Assembly (NCBI RefSeq): GCF_029714325.1
Contig: NZ_CP121666.1
Coordinates: 4,960,001 to 5,024,000 of the forward strand
Reading direction: 5' to 3'
DNA: 64,000 bases
Source: Bradyrhizobium sp. CB1717
GTDB lineage: Bacteria > Pseudomonadota > Alphaproteobacteria > Rhizobiales > Xanthobacteraceae
A program made the position numbers and the translations under genes. Within the stretch, counting starts at the first letter, position 1. Each line of letters opens with the position of its first letter. Shown here one piece after another: positions 26,832 to 36,186 of this stretch. Below the pieces are notes generated by a model that did not search any database, was not told the origin of the DNA, and worked only from the letters and a program-made list of their open reading frames with translations.

Positions 26832-27614
26832 ATGACCCCTGTGCTTCAGACTGAACGGCATCTCAATCTCGACCCGGACATATTCTGCAGTGACGACGCA
26901 CTCGCCTACGAGCGCAGCCGGACGCGTTTCGCCGCCGGTCAAGGCATGTTGCTCGACGATGCCTACCGTTTGGCGCATCTGCCTCTGGTCGCTCCTCACG
27001 ATCCTCGCGTGATCGCAGCGAAGGAGGGCACCTCTTACGACAGGGGACGCCACCCCACGGCCTACTCGGTGGTGTTGCCCATCTCGGCCGACGCACTCGA
27101 AGCCTCGCCGCTCTATCAGGCGCTCGATGCGGAACTGCGGACGGCTCCCTTTGCGAACAAGGTGGCGTGGCACGTGATGGACAGGCGGCGGGAGCGTCTG
27201 CACGCCACCATCTGCGGCGGCCTCGGCTCTGAGCCCCCGGCCATCGAGCCCGCCCGTCGCTCGGCCATGGCCGGGCTCGGACCCATCAGGGCCGAGGTCC
27301 GGGGGCTGTTCTCCGGGAATGTGAATCGGGGACGGCTCTATCTTCGGGTCTACCCCGAGCAGCGCGATGGCGCGAACCTCTTCCATGCGGTCCAGCGCGT
27401 GCTCGGTCGCCCGACGACGGATCTCTACGTGGTCGGACTCTGGAACCTGATGGACGATCTCGACGCCGACGAGGCCGCGATTCTCGCGGCGATGATCGAG
27501 CGCTGGTGGTCGCGGAGCTTGCTGCGGGTGGAGACGGACGAGCTTTGGTTGCTCGGCGCACGCGATGACCTCGTGCTGGATGGTGAGATCAGCGCGCGCT
27601 TAGCCCTGCGTTGA
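26832..27614 (+). CDS. Hypothetical protein (260 aa)
   Basis: I do not recognise the family. Codon use is of the GC3-rich core type and the frame is clean to its TGA. It is mostly mixed alpha/beta with no membrane helix or signal peptide. One HxT-type element (LHATICGG, ~120) followed by a GRLYLRVYP strand could suggest a phosphoesterase-like (2H) fold, but a second HxT is not visible. The start is uncertain: ATG 26832 is used, GTG 26826 is possible. Confidence 0.6.
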   Translation: MTPVLQTERHLNLDPDIFCSDDALAYERSRTRFAAGQGMLLDDAYRLAHLPLVAPHDPRVIAAKEGTSYDRGRHPTAYSVVLPISADALEASPLYQALDAELRTAPFANKVAWHVMDRRRERLHATICGGLGSEPPAIEPARRSAMAGLGPIRAEVRGLFSGNVNRGRLYLRVYPEQRDGANLFHAVQRVLGRPTTDLYVVGLWNLMDDLDADEAAILAAMIERWWSRSLLRVETDELWLLGARDDLVLDGEISARLALR

Positions 27615-27870
27615 GGTGCCGTTCGATAGCGCTGTGGGGCCGGGCCGGGCGCAATGGCTCGATTCTGGCGGAAGGGGTGTCCTGTCAACCTTATTGCAAT
27701 TACTTGCATTTCCTGTCTGCGTCGCGAGCAATCTACGGTCCTAGCCACGCCTAGTTTGGCGGCCTCTCGACCGTAGTTTTCGGCCAGCTCCCCGTAGCTC
27801 GCCGCGTTCGAGGGGCAGGGTGCTTTCGCCCATCAGGGCGCGGCGGACGCTGCACTCGAAGAATCGCACT

Positions 27871-29175
27871 TCAAGCAACACCGGCATTAAGCTCACCGCG
27901 GTAAAGTCTTACCACTGAAGCCAACCGTTGCTTGTTGGTCGGATAGCTGCCCTGTGGCAAGGGCGGCTCGCCGCGCGACTTCCAGATATTATTGAGTTTG
28001 GCGACCAGATCTGTGGTGGACGTAACGCCTAATTCCTCGGCGAGCGCTGGCTCAATTGGAAATATCCTGGGTTCTTTCGGCGGATGCGCCAGCCGCGGCT
28101 GGAAGGGACGCGATCTGGACCGTGGCCGCGGCCGAAGCTCGGGCCTTTTCTTTAGCAGAGGGAAATCGCTGAGGTTCGTAGCCGGCTTGTAGATGCCAAA
28201 GCGAACCGCGGTACGAAGAAGGTCGAATGCAGTTTCGATCTCCGGCGGCCTCAAAAGGCCGCCGTCGCTCCTGTTGAGGAACTCCGCGGCCTCCTCCCGA
28301 TAAAGATGGCCGCCGGTGGACCGATGACTTCCACAAACTTCCCAAACGCGGTCTGGAGAATACCCGGTCGTTTTCTCGAAGGCCTTAAAGCGGATCTCGG
28401 TTTGTTGGCGATGCGCGTCCACAGCGTCAATCACGTTCAGCGCAGATCCGCGCGATGGTCCGTTCGTGGCTGCCACCGGATAACTCTCGACCGTGACGTC
28501 GAAGTGGAACGCAAGTCGCAATACGGCTTTCCAGAACCGTAACACGATCACCCGCGCGTGCAGGCGCCGGATCTCGTCAAGATCGTCGTTCCGGACGCGA
28601 ACTCGAAGTGCTTCGCTGAGATCTTTTGTGAGATCCCGAGCTCCAGGGAAGGACAGCAGTTCATTGGAAGGGCGTTTATTCTCGTGTGCAAAAGTGGGTT
28701 CGCTGCGCTTTTTGTCCAGCGAGTCCCCGTAGCCGGCGTAGCGGCGGGTGCTAATGCGGACGGAGAGGTTTCCTGCCGAGGTCATGCCCGCCTTCACAGT
28801 GAGGCGCCTCCCGTAATCTCGCGTCTTGACGTCCGTTCGATCAAACAGGGATGCATAGGCGGCGGTGTAGAATTCGCTATCGTCGAGCAGCAACCGCAAT
28901 AAGGTCTGCCCCGGGAGGGCGTACTCATCGTCTGACGCGGCGATGACGCCGAGTCGCTCAGCGACGCTGTATTGCTCTAAGTGGTTAAAGGTGCCGTGCA
29001 ATTGTGGCGGGTCAGGAAGCAGCATGATGGGATTTGAGCGCAGAGAGCGAAGGCAAGTTGGGAGAAGGTTTCTACTTTCGTAGCTTTTGACCGTAGATTT
29101 CAGCGTTAGGATCAAAAAGGCAAGCGCTATCAAAGCAGCAAGGAGGAGGGAGTATCTGTCAATCGGATAGTTCAC
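27871..29175 (-). CDS. Membrane-anchored hypothetical protein (434 aa)
   Basis: The N-terminus MNYPIDRYSLLLAALIALAF continues hydrophobic to ~28, then turns basic: a single N-terminal anchor, the rest cytoplasmic or periplasmic. The middle is charged and helical; a Pro/Arg-rich linker (KKRPELRPRPRSRSRP, ~345-360) separates a short C-terminal domain that ends LYRGELNAGVA. No family recognised. Lower GC and more mixed codon use than the genes to the left mark the beginning of the accessory region. Confidence 0.6.
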   Translation of the reverse strand: MNYPIDRYSLLLAALIALAFLILTLKSTVKSYESRNLLPTCLRSLRSNPIMLLPDPPQLHGTFNHLEQYSVAERLGVIAASDDEYALPGQTLLRLLLDDSEFYTAAYASLFDRTDVKTRDYGRRLTVKAGMTSAGNLSVRISTRRYAGYGDSLDKKRSEPTFAHENKRPSNELLSFPGARDLTKDLSEALRVRVRNDDLDEIRRLHARVIVLRFWKAVLRLAFHFDVTVESYPVAATNGPSRGSALNVIDAVDAHRQQTEIRFKAFEKTTGYSPDRVWEVCGSHRSTGGHLYREEAAEFLNRSDGGLLRPPEIETAFDLLRTAVRFGIYKPATNLSDFPLLKKRPELRPRPRSRSRPFQPRLAHPPKEPRIFPIEPALAEELGVTSTTDLVAKLNNIWKSRGEPPLPQGSYPTNKQRLASVVRLYRGELNAGVA

Positions 29176-29418
29176 CCCACCTTTGCACGGCAGCGTACGG
29201 ACGCGAGTTCGCTGTGGATTGTGCTAGGCCATCCGCTCGACGTGCGGGTGAAATCTTCGAATACTTATTGTTGGCGGCCCCTGAAGCGCTTGAGTCTGTT
29301 GGATTATTCAAAGAGCAACTTCCAGGGTAACTCCGCCTATCCTAGCAGGATGCATTTGGTGTGTTGCGGTGAAAGGCGCCGTTTCAACAACATTGGTCTG
29401 TCCTGAATCGAGTGCCCT

Positions 29419-29446
29419 GCTGTTTAGTCGAACAGCGTTGAACAGC
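29419..29446. promoter_or_regulatory. Operator-like repeats before the HTH operon
   Basis: GCTGTT-tagtcg-AACAGC forms an inverted repeat, and a second AACAGC follows 10 bp later, one helical turn away. They end 12 bp before the HTH gene start, where autoregulation by that protein would act. Confidence 0.4.
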
Positions 29447-29457
29447 TAGGTACATCA

Positions 29458-29697
29458 ATGATTGATAGGAAAGGTGTAGGCGGCCCCGTTATCGTCGCGA
29501 CCGTCAATGAAACGATGGCAGCGCTGCGTATTGGCCGCGCTAAACTCTACGAGCTCCTGAACTCCGGAGTGCTTGAAAGTTACCTCGAAGGGGCTTCTCG
29601 GAAGATCACTTGGCGCAGCATCGACGCATACGTTGAGCGGCGTCTCATGGAAGAGACCGCTCGTCGCGGCGGGAGGCGTTGTGCATCCTGCGATTAA
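29458..29697 (+). CDS. Helix-turn-helix (excisionase-like) protein, 79 aa
   Basis: NETMAALRIGRAKLYELLNSG (~17-37) followed by a strand-rich wing (RKITWRSIDAYVERRL) is the MerR/Xis-type winged HTH of excisionases and small repressors. It overlaps the next gene by 17 bp. The role could be excision, control of the operon, or copy control of a former plasmid. Confidence 0.7.
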   Translation: MIDRKGVGGPVIVATVNETMAALRIGRAKLYELLNSGVLESYLEGASRKITWRSIDAYVERRLMEETARRGGRRCASCD

Positions 29698-30517
29698 TCT
29701 GCTGACGAAATGGCGTTTGCTGCAGGCCATTGTGGCGGATCCTGAGCTCGATGCAGCAAGCAAGCTTGTTGCCACGAGACTGCTCGGCCATTGCAACACC
29801 AAGACGGGTCGCTGCGACCCCTCTTACCAAGCCATTGCGGACGCGCTCGGCTATTCGCGCCGTCACGTCATCCGTTCAATCCAGCGTCTCGCCTCCGCAG
29901 GTTGGATCCAGGTGCACCGTCGCGGGCGGGGGCGCCAAGCCAGCTCCAACAGGTTCGAGTTTCCTTGGAACCGAGCCGAGGCCGATGAGACTGGATTTTC
30001 GTCGAATTTCAGACGGGCAAAGAACGCTGAAGGCGCCCAATCGGCCTTCAAGATGAAGAGTGATCCCGAGGAGGTAGTGGCGCCCATTTCATCTCCTAGT
30101 GCCAGCGGTGTCACCGCAGTCAGTGACAAGGACGTCACCAACCGCGCCACCGCTGTCACCTCAGGTGTGACACCAGCGTCACCTAAAAAAGGGAATTCAA
30201 AACAGGAAAGGAAGAGTCAGGAATTAGAACAGGCGCCGGCGAAGCCGTCGCTCAGCCCTGCTGCTATCTTGTTTGGAGATTGCCGCGGCTATCTAGAGGA
30301 AACCGCTGGTCTGTCTGCAGACCAAGCGCGTCGGCTGCTGGGTAAATGGCGACAGACGCATCGAGACGCCGCAATCATTGAAGCGGTCAGCATAGCAATA
30401 CGGAACGAAGCTCGGGATCCAGTCGGCTTCATCTCGGCGTGCTTGAGCCGCTCGTCCCCCTCCCAGTCCGTGGGGGCGATGTCGGCTATTGCTGCGATCG
30501 AAAGGTTTGAAACATGA
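29681..30517 (+). CDS. Winged-HTH replication-type protein (278 aa)
   Basis: The GTG start at 29681 has GGGAGG five bases upstream. Residues ~10-85 carry a winged HTH (LDAASKLVATRLLGHCNT, YQAIADALGYSRRHVIRSI, RLASAGWIQVHRRGRG), as in phage/plasmid replication initiators and DnaD/O-type proteins. A Ser/Thr/Val-rich linker (~115-180) leads to a C-terminal helical domain (LSADQARRLLGKWRQTH) that resembles primosome-loading tails. Its place between a small HTH gene and another operon gene fits a replication module of an integrated element. Confidence is in the fold, less in the role. Confidence 0.65.
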   Translation: MHPAINLLTKWRLLQAIVADPELDAASKLVATRLLGHCNTKTGRCDPSYQAIADALGYSRRHVIRSIQRLASAGWIQVHRRGRGRQASSNRFEFPWNRAEADETGFSSNFRRAKNAEGAQSAFKMKSDPEEVVAPISSPSASGVTAVSDKDVTNRATAVTSGVTPASPKKGNSKQERKSQELEQAPAKPSLSPAAILFGDCRGYLEETAGLSADQARRLLGKWRQTHRDAAIIEAVSIAIRNEARDPVGFISACLSRSSPSQSVGAMSAIAAIERFET

Positions 30518-31185
30518 GTCCGCACGGCAAGATCGTCTCGGAGCAGGCAAGCTGGGGCCTTGATAGGCTACTCGGTCTCTCGCGATCACTTCATGATGTG
30601 ACCGGAAGGCTAGAATGGGGACGAATCGGAGTCGCGACCGGCAGGCGCCTCCTACTTGAGGCTGACAGCCTGATCGTTGAAGCTGAATCCTGTGCTTCCA
30701 CCGTAGACGTCCGTGCCGCTGCTGAAGAGTTGAAGCTGCAAATTCGGCCGGCATCGCCGGGGGACGTCAAGCGCCAGCTCCAGATTTTGATCGGCTCTTT
30801 TCCAAATGCTCCAAAGCAAAACCTTCAGCTCTATGGGACGGCACTAATCCAAGATGTCCTAAACGAACGGCCATCGATTTTGGCTTTGTCAAACGCGTGC
30901 CGCACTCTTCGTCGGACTTCTCGGTTTTTACCAACCATCTCGGAGGTGCTTGGGCATTTAGAGAATGAAATGTCGCGACAACGCGATGGGATCCTGGCCG
31001 CTCAAGAGTTCCTAACGCGGATTGGCCGGGCCAAACACGTCCGTTCGGAAGCTCGCAAACAGATGGATGCAGTTTTTGAGCAACAAGTCCAAATAGCACT
31101 CCGACTGCTCCGCGCGGGAGGTAGCACCAACTTCCTGCCCGATGAGGTTTTGCTGGAGGCTAGGAAAAGGGGTGGAGCGGGCTGA
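30514..31185 (+). CDS. Hypothetical protein in the HTH operon (223 aa)
   Basis: ATGA overlap with the preceding gene shows co-translation. The protein is soluble and helical, with a long coiled-coil-like C-terminal part (ISEVLGHLENEMSRQRDGILAAQEF). There is no family I recognise. It may be a replication or partition accessory protein given the context. Confidence 0.55.
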   Translation: MSPHGKIVSEQASWGLDRLLGLSRSLHDVTGRLEWGRIGVATGRRLLLEADSLIVEAESCASTVDVRAAAEELKLQIRPASPGDVKRQLQILIGSFPNAPKQNLQLYGTALIQDVLNERPSILALSNACRTLRRTSRFLPTISEVLGHLENEMSRQRDGILAAQEFLTRIGRAKHVRSEARKQMDAVFEQQVQIALRLLRAGGSTNFLPDEVLLEARKRGGAG

Positions 31186-31264
31186 CGTTATCGGCCGGAT
31201 TGCTTGCCGTCGGCCCACCGGGTGAGCCAAGGGCTTTCATTATGCTCCCTGAGCTCGGCAATAG

Positions 31265-31824
31265 TGAGACATCTGTGAGACACCCCATATGCGGCACCCT
31301 CATAACGGGGGGCGACGTCGGTCAGATCCTGGTTGGGAGACTTGACACGGCAGTGGCACGCGTTGCCGGCAGCGCTGGTGCTTAGCTCAATGGATATCGG
31401 TGAGACGCTAGGACTCGGTCAGTGGTACGATTGTTGAGACGTTGATACGATGACGAAAAGTGACGTATTTGCATGGCATTGGATGAGCTGAGCCCGATTG
31501 AGACGCCGTCAAGTGTCTCAGTCGGTTGGAGGGGGCGTCCCATCAACGCCTTTTGTCGAGCGCAACAGAGCACATTAGTCCGAATGGCGCCGACGAGGAT
31601 TATGATCCACGGGGAAGCCGTCCAAGATAGACGCCACGCCCTTCCTCATCGGGACACCTCGGCGGAGAACGTAAGCGGTGGTTCCTGGTGTCTTCACTAG
31701 GGAGTCCGCAACGACTAACATTTGTACCGACAGGAGACGGGCTAACACTGCCGGCGGGTAGCCGACTTTGCGAGACGCGAGACGTCTAAGTCATTGGCTG
31801 AGACGAGAAGACGAGACTGAGACG
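31265..31824. repeat. Cluster of TGAGAC(G) motifs in a gene-free interval
   Basis: TGAGAC occurs on the plus strand at 31265, 31276, 31401, 31435, 31499, 31799 and 31818 (five of them as TGAGACG), and once inverted at 31515. The whole interval 31186-32142 has no convincing gene. Short direct repeats behind a replication-type operon recall iterons, though spacing is irregular. Confidence 0.45.
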
Positions 31825-32142
31825 ATGGCGGATCGAAGAGGTACGGACTGCGGAGCCCGAGTGCCCCGCGACTTGACGTTGTCCGTTACGCTCTCCGTTA
31901 CGTTCACCGCTCAAACTTGCGGGGCTAAGCCGTTCGACATCAGTCGATTGCGCCAGTCCGCCCTGGTTCGTGTGAGGAGCTACTAAGGCGACCGCCGGCT
32001 CGGCGTCCAAGTCGCTTATATTGGCTTCAGCGCCCCCTCACTACTGCCTTGCCGCACTGACGCGGCTGGCACAAGCCGGGGATTGGTACCGGCGAAAAGC
32101 TTTTTTCGATTGCCCGGGCCACACCGGGCATGAGCCACTGGT

Positions 32143-32409
32143 TCATCGATATCCCATACCCAATGGCCGCCTGCCGCTCTTGAAATCCGGCCTGACGTCG
32201 GCGCCGCGCCGCCCGCAAGATCGGCAGATGAAGCGCGACTCAATATCCGATAGGCGTAGATCATCAGCCCATCGATCGGCGCTCAAGGCAATGCTGTGGC
32301 CACAGCGATAATCGGCGCAAAAGACGATGATGCCGCGGACACCCATCTCGCGCATCTCTGCAAATGTGATCTTGCGCGGGCGGCCGTCGGTGTAGGCAGG
32401 TCGGGGCAT
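32143..32409 (-). CDS. Small Cys-containing conserved-type protein (88 aa)
   Basis: MPRPAYTDGRPRKITFAEM opens the protein; VRGIIVFCADYRCGHSIAL and FICRSCGRRGADVRPDF give two pairs of Cys (CxxxxC and CxxC) that may bind zinc. I recognise this as a family very common in Bradyrhizobium, without assigned function. A TTG start four codons upstream is possible. Confidence 0.7.
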   Translation of the reverse strand: MPRPAYTDGRPRKITFAEMREMGVRGIIVFCADYRCGHSIALSADRWADDLRLSDIESRFICRSCGRRGADVRPDFKSGRRPLGMGYR

Positions 32410-32639
32410 TCCCGCAATCAAAGCGGCAACCTAAGTACATCGCAAATTGTCGATTCCTTATAGCTCTGCGTCAGAGCTGGCTACTAAGTCTCGTGGTGAG
32501 GGCTGTCGGACTGTCCCGGACCGCGGGTGTGGGATAACTCTCAGATCTGCCCGTGGAGGGAACTTAATCGTTCGTCAGTTATTACTTGCTAAGGAAAGAT
32601 CCAAGGCCTATTCTTTCCAAAGACAGGGGAGATGGTGAT

Positions 32640-33020
32640 ATGCTACCGGTCATGGAAGCCGCCCGAAAGCCCTCTAAGGAGGGAATGGTCTTAACGAAGG
32701 CAACAATTAGGGCTGCCGATCGCCTTGGGATGCAGCAGCGCGTCTTGGGCAACGTGTTGGGCCTTTCCGAATCAGTAATCTCTCGCATGAAGAGCGGGGA
32801 GTATGTGCTTGAGCGGGGCAAGCCATTTGAACTCGCCGTCCTCTTTGTTCGGCTTTATCGATCGCTTGATGCAATTGTAAGTGGCGATGATAAAACGGCC
32901 GGCGAGTGGCTGAGAAACGAAAATATTGCGCTAAGGGCTCGGCCACTTGAAATGATTCAGAAGGTGCAGGGCCTCGTCGATGTCATCCGATATTTGGACT
33001 CCAGAAGAGCTATCATCTAA
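32640..33020 (+). CDS. Xre/MbcA/ParS-type antitoxin
   Basis: The 126-residue protein has an HTH-like N-terminal half (RAADRLGMQQRVLGNVLGLSE) and a C-terminal domain with LFVRLYRSLDAIVSGDD and EWLRNENIALRARPLEMIQ, the toxin-binding pattern of antitoxins paired with RES toxins. AGGGGAGATGG precedes the ATG. Its end overlaps the toxin start by 41 bp, so the two are co-translated. It probably represses its own promoter as family members do. Confidence 0.85.
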   Translation: MLPVMEAARKPSKEGMVLTKATIRAADRLGMQQRVLGNVLGLSESVISRMKSGEYVLERGKPFELAVLFVRLYRSLDAIVSGDDKTAGEWLRNENIALRARPLEMIQKVQGLVDVIRYLDSRRAII

Positions 33021-33762
33021 AGCCGCTGCCCTGGCGGCCAGATCATGGCGAATTGTCGAGGCGCAGCATCAAGCCTCGACAATGAAAGTAACGGATACAT
33101 TGCCCGAGCAGGACATTCTTGAGCGACTGATAGACGAGACGAAACCACCCATCCCGCCCGGTTGCGAGGCTCTCCATTTCCTTCTGATGACGCCATTCCG
33201 CTATAGCGCTCAGAATCCCAATGGGAGCAGGTTTCGTCGCCCGAACGCCGCGGATGGCGTGTTTTACGCCGCAGAACATCCGGTCACCGCAATCGCTGAG
33301 ATGGCCTTTTATCGTTTGCTCTTTTTCGCGGAATCTCCCGGGATTTCTTGGCCGCGAAATCCGGGAGAATATACAGCCTTTGCGGTTGAAATTGCCACGG
33401 ACAGAGCTGTGGACCTTATCACCAGTCCGTTTATTGACCATGTACCGCTGTACGATCTCGTCGACTATTCCGCCTCTCAGGCAGTCGCTGACCGCGCCCG
33501 CCAAGCCGCCATTGAAGTTATCAAGTACATGTCAGTTCGAGATCCCGAAAAGCGGCCAAACCTGGCAATCCTAAGCCCAAAGGCGTTCGCGCGGCATGAG
33601 CCGGTTGACCGCCAGAGTTGGAAGCTTCATCTGGATTCGAATGGCGTCCGCGCAATCTGCGAAGCGCCTCACATATCAATTGCCTTCGATCGAGATGCTT
33701 TCCGCGCGGACCCACGAGTAAAAGATTTCGACTGGAGTCGCGAAGCAGTCTCGCCACGTTAG
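32980..33762 (+). CDS. RES-domain toxin (NAD+-degrading)
   Basis: A 260-residue protein. The RES-type core is seen in SRFRRPNAADGVFYAAE (~82-98), AIAEMAFYR and the later strand region. RES proteins such as MbcT and those of Sinorhizobium and Pseudomonas are NAD+ phosphorylases or hydrolases that stop growth; this activity is taken from the family. The R, Y and E expected in the active cleft are present. Pairing and overlap with the Xre-type antitoxin support the call. At ~260 residues it is longer than the short forms, owing to N- and C-terminal extensions. Confidence 0.85.
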   Translation: MSSDIWTPEELSSKAAALAARSWRIVEAQHQASTMKVTDTLPEQDILERLIDETKPPIPPGCEALHFLLMTPFRYSAQNPNGSRFRRPNAADGVFYAAEHPVTAIAEMAFYRLLFFAESPGISWPRNPGEYTAFAVEIATDRAVDLITSPFIDHVPLYDLVDYSASQAVADRARQAAIEVIKYMSVRDPEKRPNLAILSPKAFARHEPVDRQSWKLHLDSNGVRAICEAPHISIAFDRDAFRADPRVKDFDWSREAVSPR

Positions 33763-33908
33763 CGCCCGACTTAGGCGCGCCGTTCCGCAGCGCCCATTCT
33801 GCGCTTAATGAAGGCGGATAATGATTAGGGGGACGAGCGCCTGATGTCGGAACCTGTCTGCCTCGTTCGTCTTGAATCCGAGTAACACCGCTCTGGAGTT
33901 CCGCGTTC

Positions 33909-34835
33909 ATGGCCCCCCGCGCCAACTGGAAAGGCTTCCTTCGGCTGTCACTGGTCACCTGCCCGGTAGCACTTTACCCGGCCACGTCAGACGCCGAGAA
34001 GATCTCGTTCAACCAGCTCAACCGGCAGACCGGTCACCGCATCAAGTACCTCAAGGTGGACGCCGAGACCGGCGACGAGGTGCCTAACGAGGACATCGTC
34101 AAGGGGTACGAACTCGAGAAGGGCCAATTCATCGAGGTCACCAAGGAAGAGCTAGAAGAGATCGCATTGGAGTCCACCCGGACCATCGAAATCGACGAGT
34201 TCGTCGATCATAGCGACATCGACCCGCGCTACTTTATCCGCCCCTACTACCTGCGTCCTGACGGCAAGGTCGGCCACGACGCATTCGCTGTCATCCGTGA
34301 GACCATCCGCGAGATGGATAAGGTCGCGATCGGGCGAGTGGTGCTTACCAATCGCGAGCACATCATTGCGCTAGAGCCCATGGAAAAGGGTCTGGTCGGT
34401 ACGCTGCTGCGCTACCCGTACGAGGTCCGTAGCGAGCAGGAATATTTCGACGAGATCCAAGACGTGAAGGTCACGAAGGACATGCTGGACCTCGCCAGGC
34501 ACATCGTCGATCAGAAGTCCGGCAATTTCGAGCCCGACAAGTTCGAGGATCAGTACGAAACCGCGCTCGTCGATCTGATCAATCAGAAGCGCGCTGGCAA
34601 GCCGATCACCCCGAAGTCCAAGCCCGCGGCGACGAACGTCGTCGACCTGATGGAGGCGCTGCGGCGATCTGTCGGCAAGGAGGCCGCGCCGGCGAAGGCG
34701 GGCAAGCCAGCCAAGAAGCCCAACAAGGGAGCGAGCGGTCAGCGCGAGATGCTGATGCCGATTGAGGGCAAGAAGCCGGCAAAGGAGGCGGCAGCCAAGA
34801 AGCCGGCAGCCAAGCCGCAGCGGAAGTCGGCCTGA
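33909..34835 (+). CDS. ku: Ku protein (non-homologous end joining)
   Basis: A 308-residue bacterial Ku that binds DNA ends as a dimer and recruits LigD. The core begins RANWKGFLRLSLVTCPVALY and includes INRQ-type segment FNQLNRQTGHRIKY and LLRYPYEVRSEQEYFDE. The C-terminus (~255-308) is Lys/Ala/Pro-rich, a DNA-binding tail usual in rhizobial Ku. No ligD lies in the window. Several Ku paralogues are common in rhizobia, so this may be an accessory copy carried with the island. Confidence 0.93.
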   Translation: MAPRANWKGFLRLSLVTCPVALYPATSDAEKISFNQLNRQTGHRIKYLKVDAETGDEVPNEDIVKGYELEKGQFIEVTKEELEEIALESTRTIEIDEFVDHSDIDPRYFIRPYYLRPDGKVGHDAFAVIRETIREMDKVAIGRVVLTNREHIIALEPMEKGLVGTLLRYPYEVRSEQEYFDEIQDVKVTKDMLDLARHIVDQKSGNFEPDKFEDQYETALVDLINQKRAGKPITPKSKPAATNVVDLMEALRRSVGKEAAPAKAGKPAKKPNKGASGQREMLMPIEGKKPAKEAAAKKPAAKPQRKSA

Positions 34836-35006
34836 GACGCGTGCGAGCAAGAGCTCACAGGGGACAACGGCAGAGAAGTCGTATGAGGCAGCGGGGTTCA
34901 AGCCGAGTAGGCACAACGCCGCGACCTTAGCACTAAAGAAACACATTTTAGACCGGTCTCCGAACTCCTAGCGGAGCGCGAAAAGATCGTTGCGTCCTCA
35001 GGGACG

Positions 35007-36182
35007 CTAGTAACTTTGTCTCCGCTGCAGCGAATGTTCGAGAAAGAAACGCAGCATCTCCCTCGTCGCATCCGGTCCGTCCGGATCGGTGTAGGAGCCG
35101 GCGGGGCTGCCTCCCGACCATGCGTGTCCAGCTCCGTGGATTTCCCAGTGTTCGAGGATTCCGCGCCCGCCCGCGTCGGTGTGGACCGTGCGAGTATAGG
35201 AATGCCCTCCAGGTACCCGCCCGCGATGCACCTTCGCCTTCGTGCGGGATCCGCCGATTGACTGTCGGACGATCCGAGCGCCGTTTTTGGAATGCACCGT
35301 GGTGTCGCGATCGCCGTGGAAGACGATTGTCGGCACGGGCGGGCCTTCGCTCGGCATTGCCTCAGGTCCGCCGCCTTGCTTCATGGCCATCAGCGCGGAG
35401 GGAAGGTCTCTGGCTGCTCCGCAAGCCAGTCCGGAATGAATGCCGATCGCTGCGTACAGATCGCCGTACGTCGATCCCATGACAGCCGCAGCCGCGGCTC
35501 CGGCGGACAGTCCGGCGACGTAGACGCGTTCCGGATCGATCGAATGGTCGCGCATGATCTGGCGGGTGATGCCGGCGATGAGCGAGGGCTCGCCTCCGCC
35601 GCGCTGCTGATCGGCCGGCCGAAACCAATTCCAGCATTTCGCCTGGTTCGCTTCTGCCCGCTGCGCGGGATAGGCGACGAAGCAGGTCTGTTCTTCGGCG
35701 ATGAAGTTCATCCGCGTGCCGGCGGCGAAATCCTCCGGCGACTGCGTGCAGCCGTGGAGCATGACCACCAGCGGAATGGCCTGGCCATGATAGCCGCTCG
35801 GGATGAAGAGCTGGTAGGCGCGGCTTCCCGCGGCATTTGCGTAGACGCCTTCGACGAACCTGGCGCCGTCCGGCACGATGTCCGCCATGGACGGCGGGGC
35901 GCGCCCCAGCGATCCTCCCAGTCCGAGCCTGTGGAGGTTTTTGGCGATATCCACTGCCGGCTGGGTCGCCCGACGCGGACGCCTCGTCTCGGCGGCGTTC
36001 GCCTTGGCGTCGATGGTCGGCGGCTCTCCTCCTGCCGCAAGGTCGGGGTGGCCGGCCATCGGTGCGGTAGCGCCCCGTTCTTTCTCGCCCCGAAGCATGC
36101 GCTGGAGCAGCGCGGTGGCCTCGACGAGTTGGCCCGAGCGTGTGAGGCGTGTGGCTTCGCGAATGATGTCCTGGTTCAACAT
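35007..36182 (-). CDS. PHB-depolymerase-type esterase (391 aa)
   Basis: Start MLNQDIIREATRLTRSGQLV. The Ser-hydrolase domain begins ~130 with LFIPSGYHGQAIPLVVMLHG; the nucleophile elbow is GLSAG (YVAGLSAGAAAA), the acid is in FHGDRDTTV and the His in HAWSGG. This is the short-chain PHA depolymerase/feruloyl esterase class (Esterase_phb). No signal peptide is seen, so the protein is probably intracellular. It follows an RHH regulator gene by 4 bp. Substrate could be polyhydroxybutyrate or another polyester; rhizobia store PHB. Confidence 0.82.
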   Translation of the reverse strand: MLNQDIIREATRLTRSGQLVEATALLQRMLRGEKERGATAPMAGHPDLAAGGEPPTIDAKANAAETRRPRRATQPAVDIAKNLHRLGLGGSLGRAPPSMADIVPDGARFVEGVYANAAGSRAYQLFIPSGYHGQAIPLVVMLHGCTQSPEDFAAGTRMNFIAEEQTCFVAYPAQRAEANQAKCWNWFRPADQQRGGGEPSLIAGITRQIMRDHSIDPERVYVAGLSAGAAAAAVMGSTYGDLYAAIGIHSGLACGAARDLPSALMAMKQGGGPEAMPSEGPPVPTIVFHGDRDTTVHSKNGARIVRQSIGGSRTKAKVHRGRVPGGHSYTRTVHTDAGGRGILEHWEIHGAGHAWSGGSPAGSYTDPDGPDATREMLRFFLEHSLQRRQSY

Positions 36183-36186
36183 GAAC

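Noticed and set aside
34371..34946. Minus-strand frame of 191 codons opposite ku
   Set aside because: Leu/Arg-rich antisense shadow of the Lys/Ala-rich Ku tail.
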